Assembly (NCBI GenBank): GCA_963989385.1
Contig: OZ022498.1
Span: 101,665,298 to 101,729,297, forward strand
Length of the DNA: 64,000 nucleotides
Direction: 5' to 3'
Source of the DNA: Ctena decussata
Taxonomy: Eukaryota; Mollusca; Bivalvia; Lucinida; Lucinidae
Part shown: positions 12,240-23,629 of the stretch, piece by piece
Layout: the number at the start of each line of letters is the position of its first letter
How positions within the stretch are numbered: the first letter of the stretch is position 1
Notes under the pieces: generated by a model
Told to the model about the DNA's origin: nothing
The model's input: the letters and a program-made list of their open reading frames with translations, nothing else
Database searches by the model: none
Translations under genes and position numbers: made by a program

Positions 12240-13265
12240 TTTTGTCAGCAAAGAACACTTTTGAAGCCGCGCCAGATATGAAAAAAGTTAAATTTGCAAA
12301 CAGCATACATCCAAATGACGCGACTGATAATGAAACGGCTCATATGGATCCACGCTATTTTCCTCCAGATTTTGATATCTTAGTATTATATAGCTTGGAC
12401 GAAACATTTTTGTTAATATTTTGCAGTCGGAAATTTCGTCGTTGGCTTTTTTGCGCTTTAAGGGTTGATAAGCCTACATATAAGGAGTGCAGTTTTGCAA
12501 CAGCTTAGGTTCTTTTTCTGACAATCGTTAATCATCTTATACTGAATACATGCAAGAGGTTTTTTTTTTACGAAACATAAGTCCACATAAACTCTTTAGG
12601 CTGAACAATCGCGAACATGATACATACCGTTTCTGCAATCAGCTTTATAATGGTATATCTTATATATGTATGCCGACAGTGATGAAAATGAAGCCTCTGC
12701 AGCCCGGCAAGTTTCAAATCGGTTAAAAAACGTAGGGCATATTTTGTTTTCTTAAAAGCAAACCCAGCTAAACACAGATTGAAGAAGCCGAAAACAAAAT
12801 CTCACACCTGCGATATTAAGCCTGATCCATTTATTTATTATTACAATAAATCATTTGTATCAAAATCGTTTCTTGTTTCTAGCTCTGAATTTTCTTGGCA
12901 AAAAACACAAAAAAAAACCCACAGAAATATTGATAAAACAAATGATGATGGTTTGGGCAATGGACAGCAAGACAGGAAGTGCTTTAACACTTTCATGAAT
13001 GTGCTTACTATTCACACAAGGACATAAAGATAGAACAGACATGAAGAAGGGAGAAGTTTGAGGTTTTGGATATCTGGGTTACAATCAGAATTGAATTGTA
13101 AAGTATTTAATAGTGTTTGATGTGGCAATGTAGTTTATGTAAAAGAGACACAGAGATGGCTAAAAATAAGATGTAAGATTATAGCGGGACAAGCAGTAGG
13201 AAGACATTAAAGCGAGGAAAATCACCATACTAGCCTTGAAAATAGAATGAAATTTTTACACTATA
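12240..13265. other. No gene recognised
   Basis: Two frames of 80-90 codons (12242 and 12779, plus strand) have no recognisable domain and no convincing splice borders. Confidence 0.4.
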
Positions 13266-13269
13266 TTGT

Positions 13270-13915
13270 ATATATACACTTTATAGACAAACTGAAATCT
13301 ATGAAGCCATTTTGGGGAGATATCAACATATCTCTGATCAAAAGGTAAACTGATGCGATTCGTTGTCATATGTTTCTGTATGCCTGTGAGTCGAGGCCCT
13401 TGACAGCAGAGTAACAGAGAATAATGCAGGCTTTTGAGGTAAGATACTACCGAAGTTTACTGAACATTTCGTACAAGGACCACGAGACTAATGAAGACGT
13501 TCGCAGAAATATTCCAGCAGGCGTTCGAGAATATGACGAACAACTGAACATGGTAAAGAAACGCAAACTGGGATGATTGGGCCTTATCTCTGTAGTTTAT
13601 GTAGTAGAGAATTAGACAATGCTAAAAATGTGCCCCAAGGACCTCGCAAGGTTAAAACATACAACAGAAAAAACAATAAAACAAGGTCTTTAGGCTTAGC
13701 AAAGACTATTCTACCGGGCACAGTGAAAGGAAAAAAAGTAGACGGATGAAGAGGAGGAAAAATATGTTACAGAATGGACAGGGGTGGACCTCGTCGGCCC
13801 AGCACAACTGGGGCTGCTAAATACATGACTAGGTGGGAAGGGATTTTTGTAAAGTCATCTGTGGTGAAACCCTTGCAAAGTTATGGGATAGACTGGACTT
13901 GAGTAAACATATGAT
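13270..13915 (+). mobile_element. RTE-type LINE 3' remnant
   Basis: Decayed copy of the same 3' region as 59655-60200: readable in pieces as MRFVVICFCMPVS, MQAFEVRYYRSLLNISYKD and EWTGVDL, with many stops, ending with the common GGACTTGAGTAAA flank. About 90 bp of unrelated sequence interrupts it near 13600-13690. Confidence 0.5.
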
Positions 13916-13919
13916 GGAA

Positions 13920-15080
13920 AAATGGATAGATAATCTCAAAACTTCGATTCCCTGGGGACTTTAAAGGGAAGTACAATGTATGTGATTAACAATTGTGAAG
14001 AAAATACAAAAGCATGGAGATCATTTTACTGTTGTATCTGTTGATATTGCTGTATGAATTACTACATGAGATGTTTTACTTGGAGCAAGTGGGAGGTCTC
14101 ATTTGATTAAGGATATTTTATGCAGTGTATAGAAAATCCGGTAGAATAGAGAAAATGCTTGGAAAAATAGCTAATATCGCAAATGGGATTTTTTCTTTAG
14201 GAGATTGGATATCTTGGAGAAAATATACCAATCAATATGTCAGTAACTCTACACATCTTAGTTATATTCACCTTAATGTAGGTGGGGCTGTTGTTTCCTG
14301 ATCAAGTAATAAATTAACAACATTTCATGGAAATTAAAGTAAATGTGTATCACCATAGTGTAGTAGAGCAAGCGCAATCGAAATGGTTCAGTAATGCATG
14401 ATTTATCACAGGACTCACTGTTAAGGGTCATATTGTAACTTTTAAGTATTTTAAGCTTCGAAAACCAGACCTGGCCGAGTCAACATGCTGCCATCCCCGC
14501 ATGTCACTTCTGAGTGGACGCTTGCCCCCAGAATTATACCAGTTTAGTGTGTCTGGCTTTGAAATACTAGCTTCATCTTTTTGAGGAAGATACAAAATCG
14601 CCACACCTACTGAAATTTAGGATTGCAGGTTCAACGTTTGCTATCCGGCTAGACCAATTCTTGGATACTTCATGAATTTTTTCCATGTATTACATGTTGC
14701 AAACAGAACCTCTAGGAGAATGCAAAATGTACGATGATATCATACAAAACGCTTAACATTACCCATGACGCATGCAAACAATAACTTCTTCACATTAATT
14801 CCACTCTGTAAGTAAGTTCCATTGAATTGTTTAGTTCATATCATATAGAAATGAATTACTACAAAATAACGAGCTGTACTATCTAGTTCACATAAATATT
14901 ACGGTTAAAATCATTTAATCGCCAAATATCGTAAGTTTTCGTGTTTGATTTTCAGCTGTAAGCCGCATGCGTGAACCAAACCTTGTAAAAACAACAACTC
15001 AGTAAGACTGCAATTACGAATCACCGAAAACGTTACATATTTCTACAGTGCATAGTGGAAGGCGTTTGTGAGAAGTAATT
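13920..15080. other. No gene or element recognised
   Basis: Unique-looking AT-rich sequence on both strands. Confidence 0.4.
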
Positions 15081-15084
15081 TGGA

Positions 15085-15600
15085 GTAGTCATATCCATTC
15101 GGCACCTGCACACGCAGTTTATGTCTCTCATTTAGTCCGCTATGCTAGAGGTTGTTTCAAATATCAAAACTTTGTTGAAAGAGGGAAGCTACTCACCCGT
15201 AAACTGCTGACACAGGGTTATCATAAAGTAAAGCTTATGTCATCAGTTAAAAAGTTTATGGGACACACCATGACCTCGTTGATCCCTACAATGTGGCCGT
15301 TTCTAAACTAATTTCCGATTTGAAGGCCTCAGCCGAAGCTTAGTTCAGCTTTCAAATACCGGACTTTCATTTCCACTGACATTTTCCACTGGTACACAGA
15401 TATGTCGGGTGTATTATAATAGGAAGGTGATGCTTACTACTCGACAGCACCTGATCACACCTCTATTTTGGGGTCCATGTCTGTGTATCTAAAATATTCT
15501 GGAATTGTCAATGTTAAAATGACTTACGAGTTCGGACTTATGATTTGGGTACTTTGACCACTTTCATTTGTAGAATTCGGACGTTATAACACATCTCAAG
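15085..15600 (+). mobile_element. Penelope-type element family 2, 3' fragment
   Basis: Plus strand encodes the RT C-terminus: VYVSHLVRYARGCFKYQN, FVERGKLLTRKLLTQGYHK, then a frameshift near 15262, then DPYNVAVSKLISDLKASAEA ending at TAG 15343, followed by the family 3' UTR in sense orientation. It serves as an uninterrupted reference for the family 1 insertion site in the copy at 27250-31562. Confidence 0.65.
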
Positions 15601-16213
15601 ACTCTAAGAACGTTAATCATATCTGTCGCGGGCACGGAATTTAGGTCGGCACATACTAAGCATAATCCATGGCACATGCAAAAATGCATACTGCTATATA
15701 TGTATAAGGAATATATGACGTATCAATATTGTCGATCGTTGACAGCCTTTCATATTGGCGGTAATATACATGTCAATGTAAGGGCGCGTTTACACGAGCA
15801 AAGTTTCTATGTCACAGAAACTTTAACAAAGAAAGTATGACAAACATTTTGCGTTTACACTGAGCAAATTATTTGTTAAAGAAAATGTGCCATATAACTA
15901 AATGCTTTAAACTATTACAGAACCAGAATCGATGACAGACTCTCAAGAGTAACAGCGATTTCGACAAAAGTACTAAGAAACTAGGTTAAAAAACTAAGGG
16001 CAAGGGTTGGGGTTAAAGCCCACCAATTATTTATTGCTGACCATCCAAGGCGGTATTTCTATTTTGATTCCTCATTGTCCTCGTTCTTTGTGTGTGTTCG
16101 ATTGTTATGTTAGTGACATGTTTAAGTTAAGTTCAAATATGTCTGGGACAGAGTTATTCATTTAGTTTACGATGTATACCTTTTCGTGAACTGCTGTCAG
16201 TTTATGTATATAA

Positions 16214-16451
16214 TGAGCCACGACACGAAAAAAAACAACAATGTGGTTGTGCGCCCAGCGCAGACTCAGGTCAGCCTGGTTATCCGCCCAGTTTCATCAG
16301 ACTCTTCGCTTTGCGCTTAAAAAGTAGCTAAGGGTCTGAGCTTTCTCCACGCGGACAGTGAAGACTCTGATCAGACTGGGCGGATGCCCAGGCTGATCTG
16401 AGTCTGCACTGGACGCACAACCACTTTGTTGTTTTGTCGTGTCGCGGCTCA
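16214..16451. mobile_element. Foldback element FB1, copy 2
   Basis: Same ends and internal arms as copy 1 (AGACTCAGGTCAGCCTGG ... CCAGGCTGATCTGAGTCTGC). Confidence 0.75.
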
Positions 16452-16874
16452 TATATACTTTCCTTTTGGTTTTAAGGACAAGACAGTTGCATCACTTTCC
16501 GATCATTGTTCATGTTTTAACTTTGTACGTACAGGATGAGCTACTGGGGAATTTGTAATATTTTTTCCGGTTTGGCTTTTAAGTGTTAGTCATTCATTGT
16601 TCTCCGTACTGTAACTGCATTTGATGTTTTTAATCAGTTGACATAGGAATGTCAGCATGAGGCGCAGCTACACGTGCAGTCATGTCTTTCTGAACCTGTT
16701 CGGTAAGCATTCCTTGATATTTAACAATACTTTCGTACATTGTCATGTAGTTTATCACATAGATACAGAATTCTGCACTGCCTAAGAAGCAATCGGCATG
16801 TTTGATAAAGCTGACCTTTTACAATCTTTATCCTGCCCACCGGTCCGATAAAGGTTTTCCCGGTCTGATACGTT

Positions 16875-17067
16875 GGTTGGTTGATTTGATGCTTAACGTC
16901 CACGGTAAACAACTAAGGTCATGTCGGGACGGTCAGTTAACCTAACCACACTATTCCTGGGCAGGCTTAGACCTCCTAAGCGGTTAACCAGTACTAAGTG
17001 CACATACTTTCGCCATTAATTGACAACTGCCCTTCTTGAATCAGCGGAAGGAGAAGCGAAAGTATGT
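16875..17067 (-). mobile_element. SINE-A, 5'-truncated, 13-bp target duplication
   Basis: Body and (ATCA)-type tail of SINE-A on minus, without the tRNA head. Flanked by GGTCTGATACGTT at 16862-16874 and 17068-17080. Confidence 0.75.
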
Positions 17068-17415
17068 GGTCTGATACGTTTATCAGCCCGTTGTTAGCGT
17101 CAACGACGTCGTGCGAGATACTTCGACGTTGAAATGGCGAATGCGAAGTTGCAAAACAGAAAATTTTCTGTCCTTTCAGAGCCTCTATCTCTCTTATTAT
17201 CCATCATAGACATAAAGTGTGACCACTCATTTTCTTAATTAGATCGAAAATAACACGTTGGTGTCAAAGTAAATATAAAATGGCTGCATTTTTTGTTTCG
17301 CTACAAAACGGCAAGCACTACAAGACTGGACGGGCGGGAAACATTCAGCTGGCGTAGTGATGCTGTGTTTTACTAACACTTCTCGTAGGATCCCTCGTTT
17401 CATTAGACACTTACC

Positions 17416-17590
17416 CTGTTTAGACTAGAGTTTTAATCCGAATCGAATCCGAATTCGCTTCGAATTAACTGTTTACACTAGCAAATCTAATTCGAATTAA
17501 AAACTAATTCGGAGAAAACTAATCCTACAGAGCACCTTGGATCGAATCCGAATTTGGTTTTACTTCAGATTAAAAGTCGTGTCTAAACAG
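17416..17590. mobile_element. MITE with CTGTTTAGAC ends
   Basis: CTGTTTAGACTAGAGTTTTA / AGATTAAAAGTCGTGTCTAAACAG inverted ends; interior built of AATCCGAAT/AATTCGAAT repeats in both orientations. Confidence 0.6.
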
Positions 17591-17814
17591 CTTCAATCGT
17601 ATTTCATCAGCATTGTTCAGGTGCAAAACATGAACTTAAGCTTACACATACGAGTACCGAACCAAACCGTTTTATCATAATTAACGGAAAGCTGAAGGTC
17701 AGGTGTGACCACTTTCGATGGTAAAATTGATCTAACAAGCAAATTCGACGAATTTATGTCCCCCGCCTTGGAAACTAGGTCTCCACTGTATATACACTTA
17801 GTGTTTGAGCTGGA

Positions 17815-18340
17815 AAAGCTAAAAATGTAAGAAGAATAAAGTGAGGATTATATCCAAACCACATGCATATTTTCAGACAATGATCAAAACACCTGTGAAG
17901 TTTAAAAGGAATCGGCATAAAACTGTAGGAGGAGTTGCACACACAAGGTACCCACTATCTTTTCGTTTTGGTAGTAAAAATGTATGAAAAATGGCTAAGT
18001 TCAATTTGCAAAAAAAGTGATAAAAAATAAAGTGAGGATTATATCCAAACCACATGCAAATTTTCAGACCATAACCAAAACACCTGTGAAGTTTCAAAGG
18101 CATCGGCATAAAACTGTTGGAGGAGTTGCGCACACAAGGTACCCACTATCTAGTCACTTTGATAATAAAAACGCCAAAAATTGACTAAGTTCAACTTGTG
18201 GAAAAAGTGACAAAAAATAATTTCAGGATTATATCCAAACCACATGCATATCTTCAGACCATGACAAAAACAGTTGTAAAGTTTCGAAAGAATCGGCATA
18301 AAACTGTAGGAGGAGTTGCTCTTCGAAAAGACGGGGGACA
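17815..18340. repeat. Tandem array, about 190-bp unit
   Basis: Three units marked by AGGATTATATCCAAACCACA at about 17841, 18033 and 18223 and by AATCGGCATAAAACTGTAGG. Followed by AAATAGATAAATAAA at 18352-18376. Confidence 0.75.
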
Positions 18341-18650
18341 AAAATAAACTAGATAAATAAATAGATAAATAAATAATACGTACACATTTATTCGAACACT
18401 ATAAAAACGATCCTTATACGAGTACACTGAATATATATGTTTAAATGCTTTATTTGACGTCTAGAACTTGTGTGTAAATAAACTAATGAACACTGCAATG
18501 GCAAAACAGACCACGATTTATTTTATCAGCTCTGAACAGCGTCAGATACCCCGAGAAAGGATCTGGTATGACAATGACCGTCGCTGGCTTCCATTCAATT
18601 TCTGTTACAACTGCACTGTTTCTATTGCTTGCCATCTGAGTAAATAATTG

Positions 18651-18869
18651 TGAGCTGCGACATGACAAAACCAACAAAACGGCATATGCGCCCAGTGAAG
18701 ACTCAGATCAGTCTGAGCATCCGCTCAGTCTGCTCACAGTCTTTACTGTACGCATGGAGCAAGCTTAGACACGTAGCTACCCTTTAAGCGCACAGCAAAG
18801 ACTCTGGGCTTCTCTGACTATTCGCTGGGCGCACATGCCACTTTGTTGGTTCTGTCCTGTTGCGGCTTA
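18651..18869. mobile_element. Foldback element FB1, copy 3 (diverged)
   Basis: Ends TGAGCTGCGACATGACAAAA and TGTTGCGGCTTA, with weaker arms and some missing sequence in the right half. Confidence 0.7.
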
Positions 18870-19097
18870 ACTGGTTCTTCCATCTGTATTTTCATAAATA
18901 CAAGATTTAAGACAAGCGTACATTATTCCAGTAATTTTTAAGAAGCATACAGAAAAGAGCCCTTCCTTTTTATAAGCACAACAATAACGACACATTTTAA
19001 AAGCACTTGATAGTTATATTTTTGATACGCGAAAGATTACGAGAACTACCAACTAGAAGTGCACTGCGAAAGGCCGGTCAAGTTTTCTGACCAACTC

Positions 19098-19165
19098 GAG
19101 TTTGATGTTTGGGATAGGGTTTGGGATCTGATTCAGTCAGTTCCTGAAGTGTAGTTACTCTTTAA
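19098..19165. repeat. Interspersed repeat, inverse copy at 48520-48590
   Basis: GATAGGGTTTGGGATCTGAT, TCAGTCAGTTCCTGAAGTGT and AGTTACTCTTTAAATTTG have their reverse complements at 48515-48590 with very few changes. Confidence 0.6.
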
Positions 19166-19324
19166 ATTTGCTGTTTTAATGTCAACAGAAGTAAAAAAGT
19201 TGCTTTCACTTTTATGTAGTTTACGTAATAGTTTGAAGAAAAAAAATTCGGTTGAAATACTTCGCGTGTAGGCTCTCTTTCCTGACCACTATTTAAGATT
19301 ATTCGAGTAATCTACGACTCATTC

Positions 19325-19520
19325 AAGTGAATGGTAACACTTTCAGGGAAAGTAAATCTGCTACTTTCATTTTTGCATCCCTTCTGAATAGGAGTCAACT
19401 TTTAATGGAAAACATTTGCTCCTCTAGGAGCAAATTCTTTCCTTTATGAGTTGATTCCTTTTTGAGAGGATTTGTCATCGAGGGAAACCATGACGTCACA
19501 CAAATTGTTCCCCTTTGTAA
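19325..19520 (+). repeat. Interspersed repeat, also at 430-620 and 34640-34860
   Basis: Shared blocks TTCTTTCCTTT, TTTGTTCTCCAGGGAA-like and TTGTTCCCCTTTGTAAAATG. It ends about 85 bp before the gene 1 lectin-like exon. Confidence 0.5.
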
Positions 19521-19603
19521 AATGGCGGAAATCCATGATTGAATACCCATGTAACTTAAGTACTTTTTTCTATAATGCAGTATGTTATATATCTGTCTTT
19601 CAG

Positions 19604-19930
19604 TGTACAGCTGCCTCTGCGATGCCTCACTGGCTATATCAACGTTTCAAAGCTACATGGGTATAAACACGGATGGTTCAATAGTTGCCGGAACACAGAT
19701 GCCAGCATGTGGCAGTGGAAGAAAGATAAAGTTAATAAAAGTCACATATCATAAAAGAAAATGTGAACGTTTGTGTCTTCATGAGACTACAGTAAACGCT
19801 TCATCAGACATAGAAGATGGCTTGTACGAAATGTGCTCGTATAAAGAAATGTGTACAACCATGGGTTTTTTGTCGACGTCAGTAGAACGAGACAGCATTA
19901 CCGGAGTAAATGTATCATATCGATGTATAG
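19604..19930 (+). CDS. Receptor gene 1, SUEL-like lectin exon
   Basis: Internal exon of a type I membrane receptor. Acceptor: pyrimidine-rich tract ending TCTTTCAG before 19604. Donor: ATAG|GTAGGC at 19930/19931. The 327-bp exon is open throughout and symmetric (phase 1-1), typical of shuffled extracellular modules. It encodes about 109 residues with eight cysteines: CLC near the start, ACGSGRKIKLIKVTY, two Cys in KCERLC, CSYKEMC, and a final VSYRC. The C-G-x-G-x-x-I pattern and closing V-x-Y-x-C resemble the galactose-binding (SUEL) lectin fold, though the fit is loose. Two N-glycosylation sequons (NAS, NVS) fit an extracellular location. It joins in phase to the exon at 25784 (g+at gives Asp). 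Signal peptide and 5' exons were not found. Gene assembly is inference from phase and order; ligand unknown. Confidence 0.6.
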
Positions 19931-20399
19931 GTAGGCCTTACAATTAAAAAAAAATATAGATGCGCCCGTAGGTGTGCAATAGAGAATGGGTGTTCTTGTG
20001 AAGGAGTGTTTTCTCTGTCAATTTAATGCAAATAAAAGTGGGAGTAAGTACAGGTAAAGGAATGAGAAGATGAAAATCTACACAGTGACACGGCTTTCTT
20101 ATCTTTTCCAAATTATGCATAATAGTTATAAGCGTCATGGCAATCTGTGCAATCCACGTAAGAGTTGAACATAATGAACACCAAAATTGATTGAGTTATG
20201 AGACTCTGCATTTTCTGTCATTGCAGCTATCAGTGTTTCACCTTTCATTTGATTCCTTGGAACAATTTAAGATATAAAGCAAAAAAGTAAAGAGAAATAA
20301 TTCCAAAAGTACATGTGATAGGATTATTGTTCTTGCACCCTCCATTTTTCTTTAACTTTCCTCTATATATATGTGTGCAATTTCATTTTGTTCCGTTTA

Positions 20400-21270
20400 A
20401 TACTTTAAAGGATATGCTCTGTACAAGCTGAAGTATGAGAAATGCCAAAGCAATTAACTCATAGACTAGAATTGACAGGGTTATGGTTCTTATGCTCTGC
20501 ATTTTCACTAATTGCCTTCTATCAATATGCAAAAGTTCTTTTAATTCTCTTCAATCGTTTTAGAAATATACTCTGGACATGCATACAAACTGAGAAAAAG
20601 TAACTCTTAAATAACGCGGGATACAGTTATGGTTTTTGCACTCGGAACTTTCTCTCATTGCCCTCTATCAATGTATGAACTTTCATTAAGTTCCCTTTAA
20701 TACTTCCCGAGATATCCTAGAACAAGCAAAACACCTAAAAATAATGAAGGGAGCCAACTTTGTAATTACTTGAGGTAGGTTTACGGTTCTTGTTCTCATT
20801 ACCCTTAATTTTTATAAATGTGTTTCCGTTATTACATAAGGTAGGAATATGGTTCTTGTGCTCTGCACTTCTACTCACTGCATACTATCAATGTGTGAAG
20901 TTGCAGTCAGTTTCCTTTCATACCAAAGTTATGCTCCAGACAAAAAAAATACTGATACAATTGAGAAGGGAGCTTACTCCGTAATTACTAATGACAGAGT
21001 TATAGTTTTTGTGTTCTGCACTTTTACTCGTTGCCTCTATCAGTGTTGAAGTTTTATTTAATTCCCTTTCATACTTTCAGAGATATACGCCGGACAAGAA
21101 AAATACTGAAAAAAACTAGGAAGGGCGATAACTTCGTACATATTTGTGCAGGGTAATGGTTCTTGCAATCTGCACTTTTTTTTATTGCCCTCTTTCAATG
21201 TGTAAAGGTTCATTAAATTTCCTTCAATACTTTCGGAGATATGCTCCGGACAAGCAAAATACTGAAACAA
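20400..21270. repeat. Tandem array, roughly 150-160-bp degenerate unit
   Basis: Repeated blocks near 20403, 20567, 20702, 20922, 21070 and 21230 (CTTTCAGAGATATACGCCGG-like) alternating with TTCTGCACTTTTACTCGTTG-like. Lies in the gene 1 intron after the lectin-like exon. Confidence 0.65.
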
Positions 21271-21639
21271 GAAGGCCATGAGGTCCTGAATCGCCCACCT
21301 GAGTAGAAAGTTCAAAGATCAAACTAGGGTCATTATTCGAACAAACCTGATAGTTTGATATTGTCGAATGTAAGAGACCGAGGTCAAAAGTCAAAGTTTA
21401 ACCTTGACCTCTTTTACTCGCGAATCTTCATGTACTTATTTACCTTGTGTACAAAACACGTTAGATGTTTCATTTTCCATTGAATCCTCGTGTAACTTTG
21501 TCGCAATGTTTGTTTGAACAATATCTACATGTAGTTTGAATTTTACGTCAAGTTTAAATTTGCTTTCTGGTGCTTTTTATGGGAAATGCTAGAACATAAG
21601 ATTTCATGGAAAAATGGTATATACCATCTAAAGCGCTGT

Positions 21640-22135
21640 GTACACATGTTTGTTTTTTTCTAACATTTGACCTAGGACCTAGTTTTCAATCCGACATGAC
21701 CTAGTTTCAAACTTGGCGTAGATTTCATAGAGATGAACATGCTGTCAAAGTTTCAAGAGGATTGGATCAAAACTGTGCCCCTCTCCCCCCCCCCCCCCCC
21801 CCCCCCCGGAGTGTACATACGGTTTTTCTGAGATTTGACCTACTGGCCGGGCCTAGTTTTTACCCGACATGACACAGTTTGGATCCCGGCCTACAATAAA
21901 AGGTGATAAACATGCTGACAAAGTTTCATGAAGATTGAATAAAAACTGTGCCGTCTAGAGTATATACAATAATTTTCTAACATTTGACCAGGTGACCTAG
22001 TTTTTGACCCTACATGATCCAGTTTCACACTTGGCCTTGATTTTATAAAGAAAAACATTTTGGCAAAGTTTCATGATAATTGGATCAGAGCTGTGTCGTC
22101 TTGAGTGTACACAAGTTTATACGTCAGTAGGTATC
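21640..22135. repeat. Degenerate tandem repeats with C23 run
   Basis: Three units containing TGACCTAGTTTT and CAAAGTTTCATGA(A/T)GATTG. A run of 23 C lies at 21785-21807. Confidence 0.6.
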
Positions 22136-22451
22136 AGTTAGAGGAGAAGCCATAACCAGGGCGCGTGGTATTCACAGTAGAAATTTTAGAAATTCTACAA
22201 AGCCCTTGAATATTTATTTTTTGCTACTGTATTATGAACACTGTAATGATCGATTAATTCTTATTCGCCATCCGTTTCATATCTCGTTTAACTGATGCGG
22301 ATTGCGTGAGTTATCGTGATGTACAATGCTTGTCGGGTCCTGATCATCATCTACTATTTTCCTAAACTTTTGGGGTTTGGTGACACTGATGAAATTAGTT
22401 ACTAAAGTCGCTTCTGTCGCTCTTAATTTGGTTTAAGTACGTTCATATTAT

Positions 22452-23098
22452 TCAGGGGCCGAGTGCACAAAGCAGACGTAAGCGTACGCTTGACGTTTGT
22501 CCGTCGTAAAGTTGTCGCAGAAATTTAATCCGTTTGCACAACCGAGGCGTGTCGTAAACTTACTTGTAAAATCGCTCTAAAACTCACGTCTGCTTTATAG
22601 TAGACTTAACACTGGCGTAAGGTGTCATTTTGAGTTATTCCGTTAGTGTTTCATTTAAACATGGCCGGAATGTTACATTGGATGCACGATTTGCAATATA
22701 GAAGGGTTTTAAAGAGAGACAGGATAATCAGAGACAGAACAAATCCTTTTGATACATATAATGATGTAGAGCTATGAACGTTTTTTTTGCCACGCCATAG
22801 GCTGCTTGAACTCGACGCGCGTATGCTATTCGAGCCGAAATCCAGACCCTTGTGGGCTTGAGATTTTTGGCAAGTGGGTGTTTCCAAAATGCAGTGGGTG
22901 ATTTAGTTAACATATATGATCAACTGCATGTAGAATAATCAGACGTGTTGTTTTGGCACTCATAGAGGGACGTTTGCATCGCTATGTTAAGTTTTCCCTT
23001 ACGGGTGACAAGATAAACCCCATAATACAAGGATCCCATGTTATTGCTGTGTTTCCAAAGGTTGTTGCTTGTGTGGATGGAACCCATGTAAGTCAGTG
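22452..23098 (+). mobile_element. PIF/Harbinger element, left part with transposase remnant
   Basis: Left end GGGGCCGAGTGCACAAAGC. From 22660 the plus strand encodes a HARBI1-type transposase start (AGMLHWMHDLQYRRVLKRDR, DRTNPFDTYNDVEL); after frameshifts GLRFLASGCFQNAVGDLVN and VFPKVVACVDGTHV, where DGTH holds the first catalytic Asp. Broken by stops; interrupted after DGTHV by a SINE. Confidence 0.6.
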
Positions 23099-23376
23099 GC
23101 GCCGGGCAGCGTAGCGCAATCGGTAGGGCACCTGACTCATAAGTCAGAGGTCCTGGGTTCGAAATCCGGTCTGGCCACATACTTTCGTTTGGCCTTCCGC
23201 TGATTCAAGAAGGGCAGTTGTCAGTTACTGGCGAAAGTATGTGCACTTAGTACTTGTTAAGCGCTTTGGAGATCTAAGCCTGTCCAGGAATAGTGTGGTT
23301 AGGTTAACTGACCGTCCCGACATGACCATAGCTGTTTACCGTGGACGTTAAGCATCAAATCAATCAATCAAAAACC
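23099..23376 (+). mobile_element. tRNA-derived SINE-A, full copy with 9-bp target duplication
   Basis: tRNA-like head with A box TAGCGCAATCGGTAGG and B box GGTTCGAAATCC, a body (CTGATTCAAGAAGGGCAGTT, CCTGTCCAGGAATAGTGTGG) and an (ATCA)n tail. Flanked by AAGTCAGTG at 23090-23098 and 23377-23385. The anticodon-arm loop is not canonical, so it is not a tRNA gene. Confidence 0.8.
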
Positions 23377-23627
23377 AAGTCAGTGTAAGGTTCTTCTGGT
23401 GGCTTTGGAGCCCCAGTATGAGGATACTTTCTGTAGGAGTAGTCCTTCTTTGCTCGGGAAAGCAGGTCTTTCCATTTATGCTTGATCTCGTCAAGAGTCC
23501 GCTGCTGCTTCCCAATTGCATTTACTGCGGACTGCATTTCTTCCCATTTTTGTCGCACCTGCGCTAGCTGGGGCGATATTGGCGTGCACGGACCCGTCCG
23601 TTCGTCTATCCGTCCGTCCGTCAACAA
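23372..23627 (-). pseudogene. Harbinger-associated Myb/SANT-like protein fragment
   Basis: Minus-strand frame with VRQKWEEMQSAVNAIGKQQR, TLDEIKHKWKDLLSRAKKD and PKPPEEPYTD. The Trp spacing and the W-x-x-L-hydrophobic helix are typical of the Myb-like DNA-binding second ORF of PIF/Harbinger elements. Convergent with the transposase remnant at 22660-23095; the SINE lies between them. N-terminus runs into a CCGTCCGT microsatellite. Confidence 0.55.
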
Positions 23628-23629
23628 TG

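Noticed and set aside
21785..21807. Run of 23 C
   Set aside because: Could be real or a sequencing/assembly length error; no functional inference made.
23099..23178. tRNA-like sequence with A and B boxes
   Set aside because: Non-canonical anticodon arm, a SINE body and tail attached, and target duplications on both sides: a SINE, not a tRNA gene. The same holds for 26571 and 41411.
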